Part shown: piece after piece, positions 6,830-16,339 of the stretch | Position numbering within the stretch: position 1 is the stretch's first letter | Layout: each line of letters starts with the position of its first letter | Assembly: GCA_035626155.1 (NCBI GenBank) | Contig: DASPOF010000163.1 | Coordinates: 1-40,488 of the forward strand | Source of the DNA: DASPOF01 sp035626155 | GTDB taxonomy: Bacteria; Desulfobacterota; Binatia; Binatales; Binataceae | Direction of reading: 5' to 3' | Length of the DNA stretch: 40,488 nucleotides | Translations under genes and position numbers: made by a program | Notes under the pieces: model-generated | Seen by the model: only the letters and a program-made list of their open reading frames with translations | What the model was told of the DNA's origin: nothing | Database searches by the model: none

Positions 6830-8317
6830 TCAGGCCGGACCGGTGAAGAAATGGAGCGAGCGGTTGGCGAATGAAAGGATCGGCGCCCAGTAGAAGCCGA
6901 GCACAATCGTCGCGCACGCCAGCACCCCCATCAGCCCGTAATTCCACGAGCCGGCAGTAACCGTGCCTTCATCGCCGGTCGGCTGATCGAGGAACATCGT
7001 CTTGATCGGGCGCATGTAATAGTAGAGCGATACGACCGAGTTCAGCACGCCGACCAGGGCAAGAATGTAGAACTGCCCGTGAATCACCGCGGCGAAAAGG
7101 TAGAACTTGCCGATAAAGCCGACGGTCGCGGGTATTCCGGTCAGCGAGAGCAGGAAAATGGTGAGCGCGATCGCGGGTACCACGCCGCCGCGCCAGGCAA
7201 GCCCGCGGTAGGCGTCGATGTCCTCGCGCCCGGTCGCATTGGCGACGATCATCACCACGACGAATGCGCCCGCATCCATCACGTAGTAGGCAAACAGGTA
7301 GAAAAGCATCGCGCGGATCCCGTCGTTGGACAGCACGACGAATCCCATCAGCGCATAGCCGGCCTGCGCGATGCTCGAATACGCGAGCAGCCGCTTCATG
7401 TTGGTCTGCTGGAGCGCGGCGAGGTTTCCGAGCGTCATCGTGATGATGCAGACGAAGAGCAGAAGCTGCGGCCAATCGACGCCCTCGACCGCGCGCCATG
7501 CGCCGCCGGCGGCCAGCGATGAGATCGCGGGGAAGAAAAACCTCGTCAGCAGCGCGAAGCCCGCGGCCTTCGAGCCGACCGCAAGGAACGTCGTGATCGG
7601 AATCGGCGCTCCGGTGTACACGTCGGGCGCCCACATGTGAAACGGAACCGATGCGACCTTGTAGCCCATCCCGGTTAGTATCAGGACCAGCGCGATGAAC
7701 ACCGCGAGCGCATCGTGCTGGCCGGGCGCGTTGAGCGCGTGGTTGATCGCATTGAAGTCGAGCGAGCCGGCGATGCCGAAAATCCAGCTCATCCCGTAGA
7801 TCATCGTGCCCGATGCGACGCCGCCATAAATCAGGTATTTGAGCGCCGCTTCGAGCGATCGGCGATTGTGGCGGAGAAAACCGGTCAGTATGTACGAAGT
7901 GAGGCTTACGAATTCGAGCGACAGGTACGCCATCAGCAGGTTGGCCGACTCCGCCATCAGGAACATCGAGAACGCGCTCGCGATCAGGATCGCGTAGTAC
8001 TCCCCCTGGTCGCAGCGGCGCACTTCCTCCGAGCCAATCGACATCCAGACCGCGACCAGCGCCGCAAGCGCGATCAGCGCGCGGAAGAAAATCGCGAACG
8101 AATCCGCCACCAGCATCCGGTGGAACAGCCACGCGCCGCCTTGCGCCGGCTCGGCCGCGACCAGCGCCAGCGCCGCGGCTGACGCAATCAGCGCGAAATC
8201 GCCCAGGTGGGATTTATCCGCAATCAGCAGGTCCGCGATTACCAGAACCAGGACGCCGGCGACCAGCACCAGCTCCGGCACAAACTCAGCGAGGCTCGCA
8301 ACGTTTCCGAGGTCCAT
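6830..8317 (-). CDS. nuoN: NADH-quinone oxidoreductase subunit N
   Basis: A 495-residue antiporter-like membrane subunit of complex I, with about 14 transmembrane helices, contributing one proton channel. Diagnostic segment: KVASVPFHMWAPDVYTGAPI followed by TTFLAVGSKAAGFALLTRFF, and the lysine-bearing MKRLLAYSSIAQAGYALMG. It is the last gene of the cluster, 13 bp after nuoM; a conserved terminal position for nuoN. Length is close to E. coli NuoN (485). Confidence 0.97.
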   Translation of the reverse strand: MDLGNVASLAEFVPELVLVAGVLVLVIADLLIADKSHLGDFALIASAAALALVAAEPAQGGAWLFHRMLVADSFAIFFRALIALAALVAVWMSIGSEEVRRCDQGEYYAILIASAFSMFLMAESANLLMAYLSLEFVSLTSYILTGFLRHNRRSLEAALKYLIYGGVASGTMIYGMSWIFGIAGSLDFNAINHALNAPGQHDALAVFIALVLILTGMGYKVASVPFHMWAPDVYTGAPIPITTFLAVGSKAAGFALLTRFFFPAISSLAAGGAWRAVEGVDWPQLLLFVCIITMTLGNLAALQQTNMKRLLAYSSIAQAGYALMGFVVLSNDGIRAMLFYLFAYYVMDAGAFVVVMIVANATGREDIDAYRGLAWRGGVVPAIALTIFLLSLTGIPATVGFIGKFYLFAAVIHGQFYILALVGVLNSVVSLYYYMRPIKTMFLDQPTGDEGTVTAGSWNYGLMGVLACATIVLGFYWAPILSFANRSLHFFTGPA

Positions 8318-8330
8318 CTGCGAATCAGTC

Positions 8331-9830
8331 TCAGCGCAGCAGCGCGACTGCGGACGTGCTTGCCTGCACCACGACCTGGTTGAGGTGCACCAGCGAAGTG
8401 TTCAGCAGGCCCAGGATCGCATTGGGGTAAACACCGAGAATCAGCACGATTACCGCCAGCGGGACCAGCGTGAACCCCTCGCGGAACGACAGGTCGGGGA
8501 ATCCCTTGTATTTCTCGTTGAAGGGACCGAGATAGATCCGCTGGAAAGTCCAGAGCAGATATCCCGCGGTCAGCACCGCGGTGGCGGCGCCGAGGACGGT
8601 CATCAGGGGATGCGTCTGCCAGGCGCCGATCAGGACCAGCACTTCCGAGATGAACGCGGACATTCCCGGCAGTCCCATGCCCGCGAAGAATGCGAATCCG
8701 GTGATCCCGGCGTAAATCGGCATCTGCTGCGCAATCCCGCCGAAGCCGGCGATCTCGCGATGGTGCGCGCGGTCGTAAATCACGCCGACCAGAATAAAGA
8801 GCATCGCCGTGACCGTTCCGTGATTGAACATCTGGAGCACCGCGCCGTTGATCCCGACCGCCGTGAATGACGCCATTCCCAGCATCACGTAGCCCATGTG
8901 GCTAATCGACGAATAGGCAATCAGTTTCTTGTAGTCGGTCTGCGCCATCGCGCACATCGCGCCGTACACAATGTTCACGGTCCCGATCACGCCCAGGAAC
9001 AGCCACGCGAGCTCGTGGCTCGCTCCGGGCAGGATCGCGTAGTTCACGCGCAGGATTCCGTAGGTGCCCATCTTGAGGAGCACGCCGGCCAGGATGACCG
9101 AGATCGCCGTGGGCGCCTCGACGTGCGCGTCGGGCAGCCAGGTATGGAACGGGAAGGCGGGAATCTTGATCGCAAATCCGATGAACAGGGCGAGCCATAC
9201 GATGCGCTGGAAGGTCATCGTGTAGCGCCCCGCATTGGCCGCAAGCTCGGTCATGTCGAAGGTGGACGGCGAGCCATAGTAATAGAGCCCAAGCATCGCC
9301 AGTAGAATCAGGACGGAGCCGAACAGGGTATAAAGGAAGAACTTGATAGCGGCGTACTCGCGGCGCGGACCGCCCCAGATGCCGATCAGGAAGTACATCG
9401 GCAGCAACATCACTTCCCAGAAGATGTAGAAGAGGAAGAAATCGAGCGACACGAACACCCCCATCATCCCGGTGTCGAGCAGCATCAGCAGCGCGTAGTA
9501 GCCCTTCTCCGCGCGGTTGATTCCGAAACTCGCAAACACCGACATGAAGCAGATGATCGCGGTCAGCAGGACCATCGAGATCGAGATGCCGTCGACGCCC
9601 ATGAAATACTCAATGTGGTAGCCCGGCATCCACGGATATTTCTCGGCGAACTGGACGGCTGTCGTCGCGGTGTCGAAGTTCTGATACAGGTACGTCGCGA
9701 TCAAAAGCTGCGGGACGGTCGCGGCGGCGGCAATCCACTTGAAGGTGTTCTTCATCGCGCCCGGCAGCGCGAGGATAGCCACCATCCCGGCCAGTGGGGT
9801 GAATGTTATGAGCGTCAGCGCGTGATTCAT
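8331..9830 (-). CDS. nuoM: NADH-quinone oxidoreductase subunit M
   Basis: A 499-residue Mrp-antiporter-like proton-pumping subunit of complex I. The helix containing the key glutamate is visible in FYIFWEVMLLPMYFLIGIWG; the lysine helix and discontinuous helix region reads AIKIPAFPFHTWLPDAHVEA then PTAISVILAGVLLKMGTYGI; and DYKKLIAYSSISHMGYVMLG follows. All these are typical of NuoM. It lies between nuoL (49 bp away) and nuoN (13 bp). Confidence 0.97.
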   Translation of the reverse strand: MNHALTLITFTPLAGMVAILALPGAMKNTFKWIAAAATVPQLLIATYLYQNFDTATTAVQFAEKYPWMPGYHIEYFMGVDGISISMVLLTAIICFMSVFASFGINRAEKGYYALLMLLDTGMMGVFVSLDFFLFYIFWEVMLLPMYFLIGIWGGPRREYAAIKFFLYTLFGSVLILLAMLGLYYYGSPSTFDMTELAANAGRYTMTFQRIVWLALFIGFAIKIPAFPFHTWLPDAHVEAPTAISVILAGVLLKMGTYGILRVNYAILPGASHELAWLFLGVIGTVNIVYGAMCAMAQTDYKKLIAYSSISHMGYVMLGMASFTAVGINGAVLQMFNHGTVTAMLFILVGVIYDRAHHREIAGFGGIAQQMPIYAGITGFAFFAGMGLPGMSAFISEVLVLIGAWQTHPLMTVLGAATAVLTAGYLLWTFQRIYLGPFNEKYKGFPDLSFREGFTLVPLAVIVLILGVYPNAILGLLNTSLVHLNQVVVQASTSAVALLR

Positions 9831-9879
9831 GTCTAGTTCAGCTCTTCTTCATCCCCGCAGGACCGCCTGAGCGCTCCGC

Positions 9880-11940
9880 TCATGCGCGAATTACCGCGCG
9901 CACCAGCAGAATTACCATCACCGCGGCCAGGATCCCGTAGAGATAGCCGTTAATCGACCCGGTCTGAAGCCTCCGCAGGCGGCCTCCCACGTCGAGCGTG
10001 AGGTTCGACGCGAAGTTCACCAGGCCGTCCACCACGTACGCATCGAACAATCCCGACAGCCACGAACCTGCCACCGCAACCTGCGCGGCGAGGTTCACGA
10101 TCCCGTCGATGATATGCAAATCGAACCATGCGAACATTCGCGTCGCAAACAGGTACGGCTGCACGACTACATAGTCGTACAGTTCATCGACGTAATACTT
10201 GTTCACCACCCATTCATATACTGCCCCGCCGAACAACTCGCTGAAGCGCGCGGGATCGAGCGTCTTGCGGCGATACATCAGGTCCGCCACGAGCCATCCC
10301 CCCGCGACAATCGCGAACGTGAGCAGTCCGAAGGCGGCCTCGAGCGCATGGCTGTGAATCCCCGCCTCCATCACCTGGCGCGTGGCGGCGGAACTGAACA
10401 CGGGCTCGAGGAAGTCCTCGAACGGCTTGAAGGGCGCTATGAAAGCGGGAATCTGGACCACGCCGCCCACCGCCGAGAGCACTCCGAGCACGATCAGCAC
10501 GTAGGCGATCGCGGGCGGCGACTCGTGCAGATGATGCTCCTGCTCGTGCGTGCCGCGAAACTCGCCGAAGAAGGTCATGTACACCTGGCGGAACATGTAG
10601 AAGACGGTAATCGCGGCGCCCATCATCAGGAACAGCCAGACCACCGTGTGCCCGTGGGCGAACGCCTGCCAGATGATTTCATCCTTCGACATGAATCCGG
10701 CAAACGGCGGCACGCCGGCGATCGCAAGGGTGGCGGCCAGGAAGGTGCAGAACGTGATCGGCATCTTCCCGCGAAGCCCGCCCATCTTGCGCATGTCCTG
10801 CTCGCCGCCCATCGCGTGGATCACCGATCCCGCGCCGAGGAACAGGCAGGCCTTGAAGAACGCGTGCGTCATCAGGTGGAAGACGCCCGCGGCGTAAGCG
10901 CCCACGCCGACCCCGGCGAACATGTATCCGAGCTGGCTCACCGTCGAGTAGGCGAGCACCTTCTTGATGTCGTTCTGCGCAATACCGATGGTCGCGGCGT
11001 AGAGCGCGGTCATTCCGCCCACCGCGGCGACGAGCGTCATCGCCGCCGGCGACATCGAGAACAGGAAATTGAGCCGCGCGACCATATAGATGCCCGCGGT
11101 CACCATCGTCGCGGCATGGATCAGCGCGCTGACCGGCGTCGGTCCGGCCATCGCGTCGGGCAGCCATACGTAGAGCGGAATCTGCGCCGACTTGCCGGTT
11201 GCGCCGGCGAACATCAGCACGGTCACGAACGTCACCAGCGACATCCCGAGATAGCCCGGCATCCCGGCGAGCGCCGGCGCGTATTTCGCGACCTCGCGCG
11301 TGACCAGGGTGGGATGGCCGATCTCGCCGAGCGCCATGAACAGGCTGTAAAGCGCGATCACGAATGCCCAGTCGCCGATGCGATTGACCAGGAACGCCTT
11401 GTTGCCCGCGGTGGTGTTGGCGAGCACCCTGTACCAGAACCCGATCAGCGCAAACGAGCACAGCCCCACGCCCTCCCATCCGACGAACATCAGCCACAGG
11501 TTGTCGCCCAGGACGAGCGTGAGCATCGCGAACGTGAACAGGTTCAGCCACCCGAAGAATCGCCAGTACGAATCGTCATCGTGCATGTAGCCAATCGAAT
11601 AGATGTGGATGAGGCCGCCGACCCCCGTGACGATCAGCGTCATCACCATCGAGAGCGGATCGAGCCAGAATGCGACGTCGAGGCTGAGCCCGCCCACATC
11701 GATCCACCGCCACAACTGATCGAGCATGAAACGATGCTCGGGTTCGAGCGCGAGCATCGAGAAGAACGCCCTGACCGCAAGCAGGAACGCGGCTGCGACC
11801 ACGCCGCATCCGATGGCGCTGATCGCCCGCTTGCCGAACGTCTTCTGGATCCACGCACCGGCGAGAAAGTTGATTGCGGCGCCGATGAGCGGCAGGAACA
11901 CGATCCAGCGGACGATTGCGATACTGACCGGGTTATCCAT
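9880..11940 (-). CDS. nuoL: NADH-quinone oxidoreductase subunit L
   Basis: A 686-residue distal proton-pumping subunit with the long C-terminal lateral helix region that only NuoL has. Seen: FVGWEGVGLCSFALIGFWYR with the channel Glu (equivalent of E. coli Glu144), ATGKSAQIPLYVWLPDAMAG with the channel Lys, PTPVSALIHAATMVTAGIYM, and the long extension from about residue 500 that includes the HL helix and a final transmembrane segment. Slightly longer than E. coli NuoL (613) but within the family range. An unusually long 126-bp gap precedes it after nuoK (see 12022-12043). Confidence 0.97.
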   Translation of the reverse strand: MDNPVSIAIVRWIVFLPLIGAAINFLAGAWIQKTFGKRAISAIGCGVVAAAFLLAVRAFFSMLALEPEHRFMLDQLWRWIDVGGLSLDVAFWLDPLSMVMTLIVTGVGGLIHIYSIGYMHDDDSYWRFFGWLNLFTFAMLTLVLGDNLWLMFVGWEGVGLCSFALIGFWYRVLANTTAGNKAFLVNRIGDWAFVIALYSLFMALGEIGHPTLVTREVAKYAPALAGMPGYLGMSLVTFVTVLMFAGATGKSAQIPLYVWLPDAMAGPTPVSALIHAATMVTAGIYMVARLNFLFSMSPAAMTLVAAVGGMTALYAATIGIAQNDIKKVLAYSTVSQLGYMFAGVGVGAYAAGVFHLMTHAFFKACLFLGAGSVIHAMGGEQDMRKMGGLRGKMPITFCTFLAATLAIAGVPPFAGFMSKDEIIWQAFAHGHTVVWLFLMMGAAITVFYMFRQVYMTFFGEFRGTHEQEHHLHESPPAIAYVLIVLGVLSAVGGVVQIPAFIAPFKPFEDFLEPVFSSAATRQVMEAGIHSHALEAAFGLLTFAIVAGGWLVADLMYRRKTLDPARFSELFGGAVYEWVVNKYYVDELYDYVVVQPYLFATRMFAWFDLHIIDGIVNLAAQVAVAGSWLSGLFDAYVVDGLVNFASNLTLDVGGRLRRLQTGSINGYLYGILAAVMVILLVRAVIRA

Positions 11941-12021
11941 TATGCGAGGCCGGGGCGCGCGCCGGAATCAATCGCGCTGATATAAGCGGAAAACAGATCC
12001 GCCGAAAAGGTAGATGAGACC

Positions 12022-12043
12022 GCCGCGCGCGAATATGCGCGGC
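12022..12043. other. Hairpin in the nuoK-nuoL intergenic gap
   Basis: GCCGCGC (12022-12028) pairs with GCGCGGC (12037-12043) across an 8-nt loop. It sits inside the 126-bp space between nuoK and nuoL, the only long gap inside an otherwise close-packed operon. No start codon or convincing small gene is seen in the gap. A processing or attenuation site is possible but unproven. Confidence 0.3.
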
Positions 12044-12066
12044 GCAAACTTCGCCCCGGGCGGCGA

Positions 12067-12381
12067 TTATCCACTGAGCGTTTCAGTCGCACCGACGTCG
12101 ATGGTCCTGAAGTTCTGGTAAATCGCAAGGACGACGGCGAGACCGATAACCGCCTCCGCAGCCGCCAGCATTATCACGAAGATTGCGAACACCTGGCCGT
12201 CGTATTTCCCCCCGCCGAAGAACGCGAAGGCGAGGTAATTGATGTTGGCGGAGTTGAGTATCAGCTCGACCCCCATCAGGATGCCGATCGCGTTGCGGCG
12301 CGTGAGCACGCAGAACATCCCGAGCGCGAAAACGATCAGGCTCAGGATGAGAAAGTGATCGAGAGTGAGTCCTCCGCCCAT
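12067..12381 (-). CDS. nuoK: NADH-quinone oxidoreductase subunit K
   Basis: A 104-residue three-helix membrane subunit of complex I. Helix 1 is LDHFLILSLIVFALGMFCVL, followed by RRNAIGILMGVELILNSANI with the conserved Glu in helix 2, and FVIMLAAAEAVIGLAVVLAI with the second conserved Glu in helix 3, as in E. coli NuoK (100 residues). It follows nuoJ by about 22 bp. Confidence 0.97.
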   Translation of the reverse strand: MGGGLTLDHFLILSLIVFALGMFCVLTRRNAIGILMGVELILNSANINYLAFAFFGGGKYDGQVFAIFVIMLAAAEAVIGLAVVLAIYQNFRTIDVGATETLSG

Positions 12382-12403
12382 TTCTTCTCTCCGCTCTTCC
12401 GGT

Positions 12404-12901
12404 TCACTCCACCGCTTCGTGGCGCGAAATGACGATCGCGCCGATGAGCGCCGCGAGCAGGACCAGCGATGCGACCTCGAACGGCAGCACGTACGCGCCC
12501 AGGAACGCGTTGCCGATCGCGTAGGTGGTGGGGGCCGGCGCGGAGAGCGCCGCCTGATGCCAATGCGTGCGTGTAATCGCGTACAGCATCACCCCGCCCG
12601 CGATCGCGACCGTCACCAGGCCCGGAACCGTACCCACCGCGCGGTTGGAAACGGTCACGTCGGCGATTCCCGCGGTGAGCATCACCGCGAAAATCGTGAG
12701 CACCAGGATGCCGCCGACGTAAACGAGCAACTGCACCATCGCGACGAAGTCCGCCGCCAGCAGCACGTACAGTCCGACCACGCCCATCAGCGCGCCGAGC
12801 AGCGAGAACGTCGAGTACAGGATATTGCGCGAGAACGCGACGATCAGCGCGGAGCCGACCGTCAACGCGGCAATCGCATAGAAAATCACCGTGGCAAGCA
12901 T
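12404..12901 (-). CDS. nuoJ: NADH-quinone oxidoreductase subunit J
   Basis: A 165-residue, five-helix subunit of complex I. The central segment SRNILYSTFSLLGALMGVVG followed by LYVLLAADFVAMVQLLVYVG matches NuoJ, including the flexible helix 3 linked to the E-channel. A frame seven codons longer exists, but the ATG at 12901 has GGAG ten bases upstream and yields the normal MLATVIFYAI N-terminus. It lies about 40 bp after nuoI. Confidence 0.96.
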   Translation of the reverse strand: MLATVIFYAIAALTVGSALIVAFSRNILYSTFSLLGALMGVVGLYVLLAADFVAMVQLLVYVGGILVLTIFAVMLTAGIADVTVSNRAVGTVPGLVTVAIAGGVMLYAITRTHWHQAALSAPAPTTYAIGNAFLGAYVLPFEVASLVLLAALIGAIVISRHEAVE

Positions 12902-12940
12902 CGATTCAACTCCGCATTTCACGAACGGCGCGCGCGCCAG

Positions 12941-13507
12941 TTATGCGGTCTTTGCCTCCGCCGGCTTGTCGCCGCCGGGCACCGCGTAGTCGTCCACGTG
13001 GCGCATGCCGCGCTCCAGAAGCGGCACTATGTGGGGATCTGTCTCGGGGCCCTTCTTGGGCTTGTAGGCCGCGATCGGCTCGGTGACGAAGCGGCGAATC
13101 AGGCTTTCGAGCGAGAAGTCGGCGCCCTCGAACTCGCTCGTGTGATGAATCGATCCGGTCGGGCACACCTCGCTGCACAGCCCGCAGTACATGCACTTGG
13201 CGATGTCGATGTCGAACTGCGCCAAAGTGAGGATCTTGGTTGCCGCATCCTTCTGGCACGCGATGACTATGCAATCGATCGGGCAGGCGCGCTCGCACGC
13301 AAGGCAGCCGGTGCAAATCTCGAGATCCACTTCCAGAATCCCGCGATACCGGAACGGCAGCGTGTCCTGCACGCGCCTCGGCATGCGGTCGGGATACTGC
13401 ACGGTGTACGGCTTGCGCACGAAGTGCGATGCCGTCACCGCCATTCCCTCGAAGACGGTTCGGACCGTTTCCTTGATATTCTCGAAATACTCAGCCGCCG
13501 CGCTCAT
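12941..13507 (-). CDS. nuoI: NADH-quinone oxidoreductase subunit I (two 4Fe-4S)
   Basis: A 188-residue peripheral-arm subunit with two [4Fe-4S] motifs: CTGCLACERACPIDCI and CMYCGLCSEVCPTGSI, each with the C-x2-C-x2-C-x3-C spacing, ligating clusters N6a and N6b that pass electrons to NuoB. N-terminal amphipathic segment YFENIKETVRTVFEGMAVTA anchors it at the membrane. The C-terminus carries an extra Lys/Pro-rich tail of about 40 residues beyond the second ferredoxin motif. It follows nuoH by 8 bp. Confidence 0.97.
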   Translation of the reverse strand: MSAAAEYFENIKETVRTVFEGMAVTASHFVRKPYTVQYPDRMPRRVQDTLPFRYRGILEVDLEICTGCLACERACPIDCIVIACQKDAATKILTLAQFDIDIAKCMYCGLCSEVCPTGSIHHTSEFEGADFSLESLIRRFVTEPIAAYKPKKGPETDPHIVPLLERGMRHVDDYAVPGGDKPAEAKTA

Positions 13508-13515
13508 CGTTTACC

Positions 13516-14706
13516 CTATATATTCGGACGGAAATATAGTTCCATTCGCGCCCGTTTAAGATAGTAAATCACCCGGCGCACGAACAGCACCAGGATTGCT
13601 GCGCCGAGCGCCGCCATCAGGTAACCCGCCGCGGCGTTGCCCTCGGGCCACAACGCCACCCACACCGCAGTGCCGATCAGGTTCACAAATGAGATCGGCA
13701 CCAGGTACTTCCAGCACACCGTCATCAACTGATCGATTCGGATGCGCGGCAGCGTGCCGCGAATCCACATCGAGACGAACACCAGGAACAGCACTTTCAC
13801 GTTGAAAACGATTAGCTGGAGGATGTTCATCACGACCGGACTGGAGCTTACGTGCGGGACCTGCCACCCGCCGAGGAACAAGGTCGTCATGATCGCGCCG
13901 ATTATGTACAGGTTCCCCCACTCCGCCATGAAGAAGAGCGAGTAGCGCATCCCGCTGTACTCGGTTGCGAATCCGGCGACCAGCTCCGACTCCGCCTCCG
14001 GCAGGTCGAACGGCGTGCGATTGCCCTCGGCCAGCGCGGAAATGAACAGGATGGAGGCGGCAATGAAGCAAAACGGGTTGGCGAACAGGAACCAGTGCTG
14101 CGGCCCCCAGCCCTGCGCCCTGATTATCGCCTCCATCGAGAGCGTCCCGGTCATCATCACCACCGGGAAGATCGAAAGCCCCGCGGGAATTTCGTAGCTC
14201 ACGATCTGCGCCGCGGAACGGATCCCGCCGATAAGCGACCACTTGTCGTTCGACGACCATCCCGCCATCAGGATCCCGACGACGGTTATCGCGGTCACCC
14301 CGGTCATGTAGAGAATGCCGACATTGAGGTCAGCGAGGATCAGCGCGGATGAAAACGGCATCACCGCCCACGGCAGAATCCATGCGAGCATCACCAGGAA
14401 CGGCGCGAACTTGAACAGGTGCGGGTCGGCGTCGGCGGGAACGATGTCCTCCTTGCAGATGAGCTTGATCCCGTCGGCGAGCCACTGGAGGAAGCCCTGC
14501 GGCCCGACGCGATTGGGGCCGATGCGCGACTGGATTCGCGCCCACACCCGGCGCTCCGCCCACGTAACGATGCCGGCAAACGGCAGCGCGATTACCAATA
14601 TGACTACCGCGCAGGCGATCAATATCACTACCGCCGCTACGATCTGGTACGGCGGATTCTTTCCCAGTATCCCGGAGGCGATGATGTTTTCGATGAGCTG
14701 CTGCAT
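13516..14706 (-). CDS. nuoH: NADH-quinone oxidoreductase subunit H
   Basis: A 396-residue membrane subunit that forms most of the quinone chamber. Diagnostic motifs: RVWARIQSRIGPNRVGPQGF, DGIKLICKEDIVPADADPHL, and the acidic loop EGNRTPFDLPEAESELVAGF followed by EYSGMRYSLFFMAEW. Slightly longer than E. coli NuoH (325) because of an extended N-terminus and C-terminal helix. In this cluster nuoH follows nuoD directly (6 bp), with nuoE, nuoF and nuoG missing. Confidence 0.97.
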   Translation of the reverse strand: MQQLIENIIASGILGKNPPYQIVAAVVILIACAVVILVIALPFAGIVTWAERRVWARIQSRIGPNRVGPQGFLQWLADGIKLICKEDIVPADADPHLFKFAPFLVMLAWILPWAVMPFSSALILADLNVGILYMTGVTAITVVGILMAGWSSNDKWSLIGGIRSAAQIVSYEIPAGLSIFPVVMMTGTLSMEAIIRAQGWGPQHWFLFANPFCFIAASILFISALAEGNRTPFDLPEAESELVAGFATEYSGMRYSLFFMAEWGNLYIIGAIMTTLFLGGWQVPHVSSSPVVMNILQLIVFNVKVLFLVFVSMWIRGTLPRIRIDQLMTVCWKYLVPISFVNLIGTAVWVALWPEGNAAAGYLMAALGAAILVLFVRRVIYYLKRARMELYFRPNI

Positions 14707-14712
14707 GAGCGA

Positions 14713-15831
14713 TTAGCGATCGATCTCCGGCGCAATGACGTCGAGGCTCGCGATCAGCGCGACCAGGTCGGCGATCATCAGTCCGCGGCTGAGCTTCGGG
14801 ATGAGGCCCATCGCCGCGAACGACCCGGTCCGCACGCGCACCCGGTACGGGTACCCGGTGCCGTCGCTCACCACGTACCAGCCCATGTCGCCGCGGGCCG
14901 ATTCGACGCGAATTTGGCATTCGCCGGCGGCCGGCTTCAAGGTGCGCACCACTTTGGCGAGCACGGGGCCGGCGGGAATCGCGGTCAGCGCCTGGCGCAG
15001 GATTTTTACCGATTCCTTCATTTCGAGGATCCGCACCATGTAGCGGTCCATCGAGTCGCCGAGCGTTCCCCACTGGCCCTGCCCCACCGGCACGTCGAAC
15101 TCGAAATCGGGATAGACCGAATACGGGAGGTCCTTGCGGATGTCCCACTTGACGCCGGAGGCGCGCAGATTGGGACCGACCACGTTGTAATTGATCGCGT
15201 CTTCGGCCGTGATCACGCCGATGTTGGCGAGCCGCTCGACGAAAATCTTGTTGAACGAAATCAGTTGGTTGAACTCATCGAGGATGGGTTCGAAATGGTC
15301 GAGGTAGGCGAGCGCCTTCTCGCGCCATCCCGGCGGGAGGTCCCACGCGACGCCGCCGATCCGCATGTAATTGAACGTCAGGCGCGCGCCGCAAAGCTCC
15401 TCGATCAGGTCGTTGATCATCTCGCGCTCGCGCAGCGCATGGACGAACGGCGTAAACGCGCCGATGTCCATCCCCATCGTGCCCGCGGAGAGGAGATGCG
15501 ATGCGATCCGGTTGAACTCGGCCGCAATCACGCGGCAGTACTCTCCGCGCCGCGGCACTTCGATCTTCGCCAGCTTCTCGCACGCCATGCCCCAGCCCTG
15601 GTTCGTGAACATCGCGGAGACGTAGTCCACGCGATCCGTGTAGGGCATGAAGCCGTGGTAGCCGACCTTCTCGGCAATCTTCTCGATCGAGCGATGGAGG
15701 TAGCCGACGTCGGGGATCGCCTCGCGCATCACTTCGCCATCGGCGCGCAGGATGAAGCGCAGCACGCCGTGGGTCGAGGGATGCTGCGGCCCCATGTTGA
15801 GCGTCATTTCCTCGGTGTGCAGCGTGCTCAT
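14713..15831 (-). CDS. nuoD: NADH-quinone oxidoreductase subunit D (49 kDa)
   Basis: A 372-residue subunit related to the large subunit of NiFe hydrogenases that forms the quinone-binding pocket with NuoB. Seen: LNMGPQHPSTHGVLRFIL with the quinone-site His, PDVGYLHRSIEKIAEKVGYH, PYTDRVDYVSAMFTNQGW with the conserved Tyr/Asp, and VESARGDMGWYVVSDGTGYP and KLSRGLMIADLVALIASLDV near the C-terminus, ending in the usual DR. The ATG overlaps the nuoC stop in ATGA, so the two are translationally coupled. It is a separate protein, not a NuoCD fusion. Confidence 0.97.
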   Translation of the reverse strand: MSTLHTEEMTLNMGPQHPSTHGVLRFILRADGEVMREAIPDVGYLHRSIEKIAEKVGYHGFMPYTDRVDYVSAMFTNQGWGMACEKLAKIEVPRRGEYCRVIAAEFNRIASHLLSAGTMGMDIGAFTPFVHALREREMINDLIEELCGARLTFNYMRIGGVAWDLPPGWREKALAYLDHFEPILDEFNQLISFNKIFVERLANIGVITAEDAINYNVVGPNLRASGVKWDIRKDLPYSVYPDFEFDVPVGQGQWGTLGDSMDRYMVRILEMKESVKILRQALTAIPAGPVLAKVVRTLKPAAGECQIRVESARGDMGWYVVSDGTGYPYRVRVRTGSFAAMGLIPKLSRGLMIADLVALIASLDVIAPEIDR

Positions 15832-16337
15832 TTTTTCCCGGCTTCCAGGCGCACGATCGGGCTTTCGCGGACGGTTGAAATGCCGTGGTACTCGAGCGGC
15901 TCGACGAAGTCCTTGCGCAGCGGATGCCCCTCCCAGTCCTCGGGCATCAGGATGCGGCGGAGATCGCTGTGGCCTTCGAAATTCACGCCGATCAGGTCGA
16001 AGATCTCGCGCTCCATCCAGTTGGCGGACTTCCAGATGTTCTCGAGCGTCGCAACCGACGGATTCTCGCGCGGCAGCTTGACCTTCAGCACCGCGGTATG
16101 GCGATGGCGATATGAGAACAGGTGATAGACGACCTCGATGCGGTCCTTGTAGTCCACGCCGGTTTCATTCGACAGCGCGTCGATCGCGGTCTGCGGGTCA
16201 TCGTGGAGGAATTGGCAGACTTCCACGATCGATTTCGGGTCGATTACACAGAACGGGTCGGGCTTCTTGTCGGCTATTTCGAGGACGCGATCGCCGAACC
16301 GCTCTTTGACCAGCTCGTATATCTTGAGCGGCTCCAT
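15828..16337 (-). CDS. nuoC: NADH-quinone oxidoreductase subunit C (30 kDa)
   Basis: A 169-residue hydrophilic subunit of complex I. Landmarks: VVYHLFSYRHRHTAVLKVKL and the family signature ANWMEREIFDLIGVNFEGHS then DLRRILMPEDWEGHPLRKDF. The frame is open much farther upstream because of base composition, but the ATG at 16337 gives the correct start (MEPLKIYELV) and comes 2 bp after the nuoB stop. The GAGG adjacent to this ATG is too close to act alone; coupling to nuoB translation is likely. Confidence 0.95.
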   Translation of the reverse strand: MEPLKIYELVKERFGDRVLEIADKKPDPFCVIDPKSIVEVCQFLHDDPQTAIDALSNETGVDYKDRIEVVYHLFSYRHRHTAVLKVKLPRENPSVATLENIWKSANWMEREIFDLIGVNFEGHSDLRRILMPEDWEGHPLRKDFVEPLEYHGISTVRESPIVRLEAGKK

Positions 16338-16339
16338 CC

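Noticed and set aside
10114..11985. Long plus-strand open frame (over 600 codons) opposite nuoL
   Set aside because: It is antisense to a certain nuoL; the translation is Arg/His/Glu-rich low complexity, as expected from high-GC third-position bias, and no family is recognisable.
12365..13564. Plus-strand open frame of 399 codons opposite nuoJ and nuoI
   Set aside because: Arg/His-rich translation covering two certain nuo genes; not coding.
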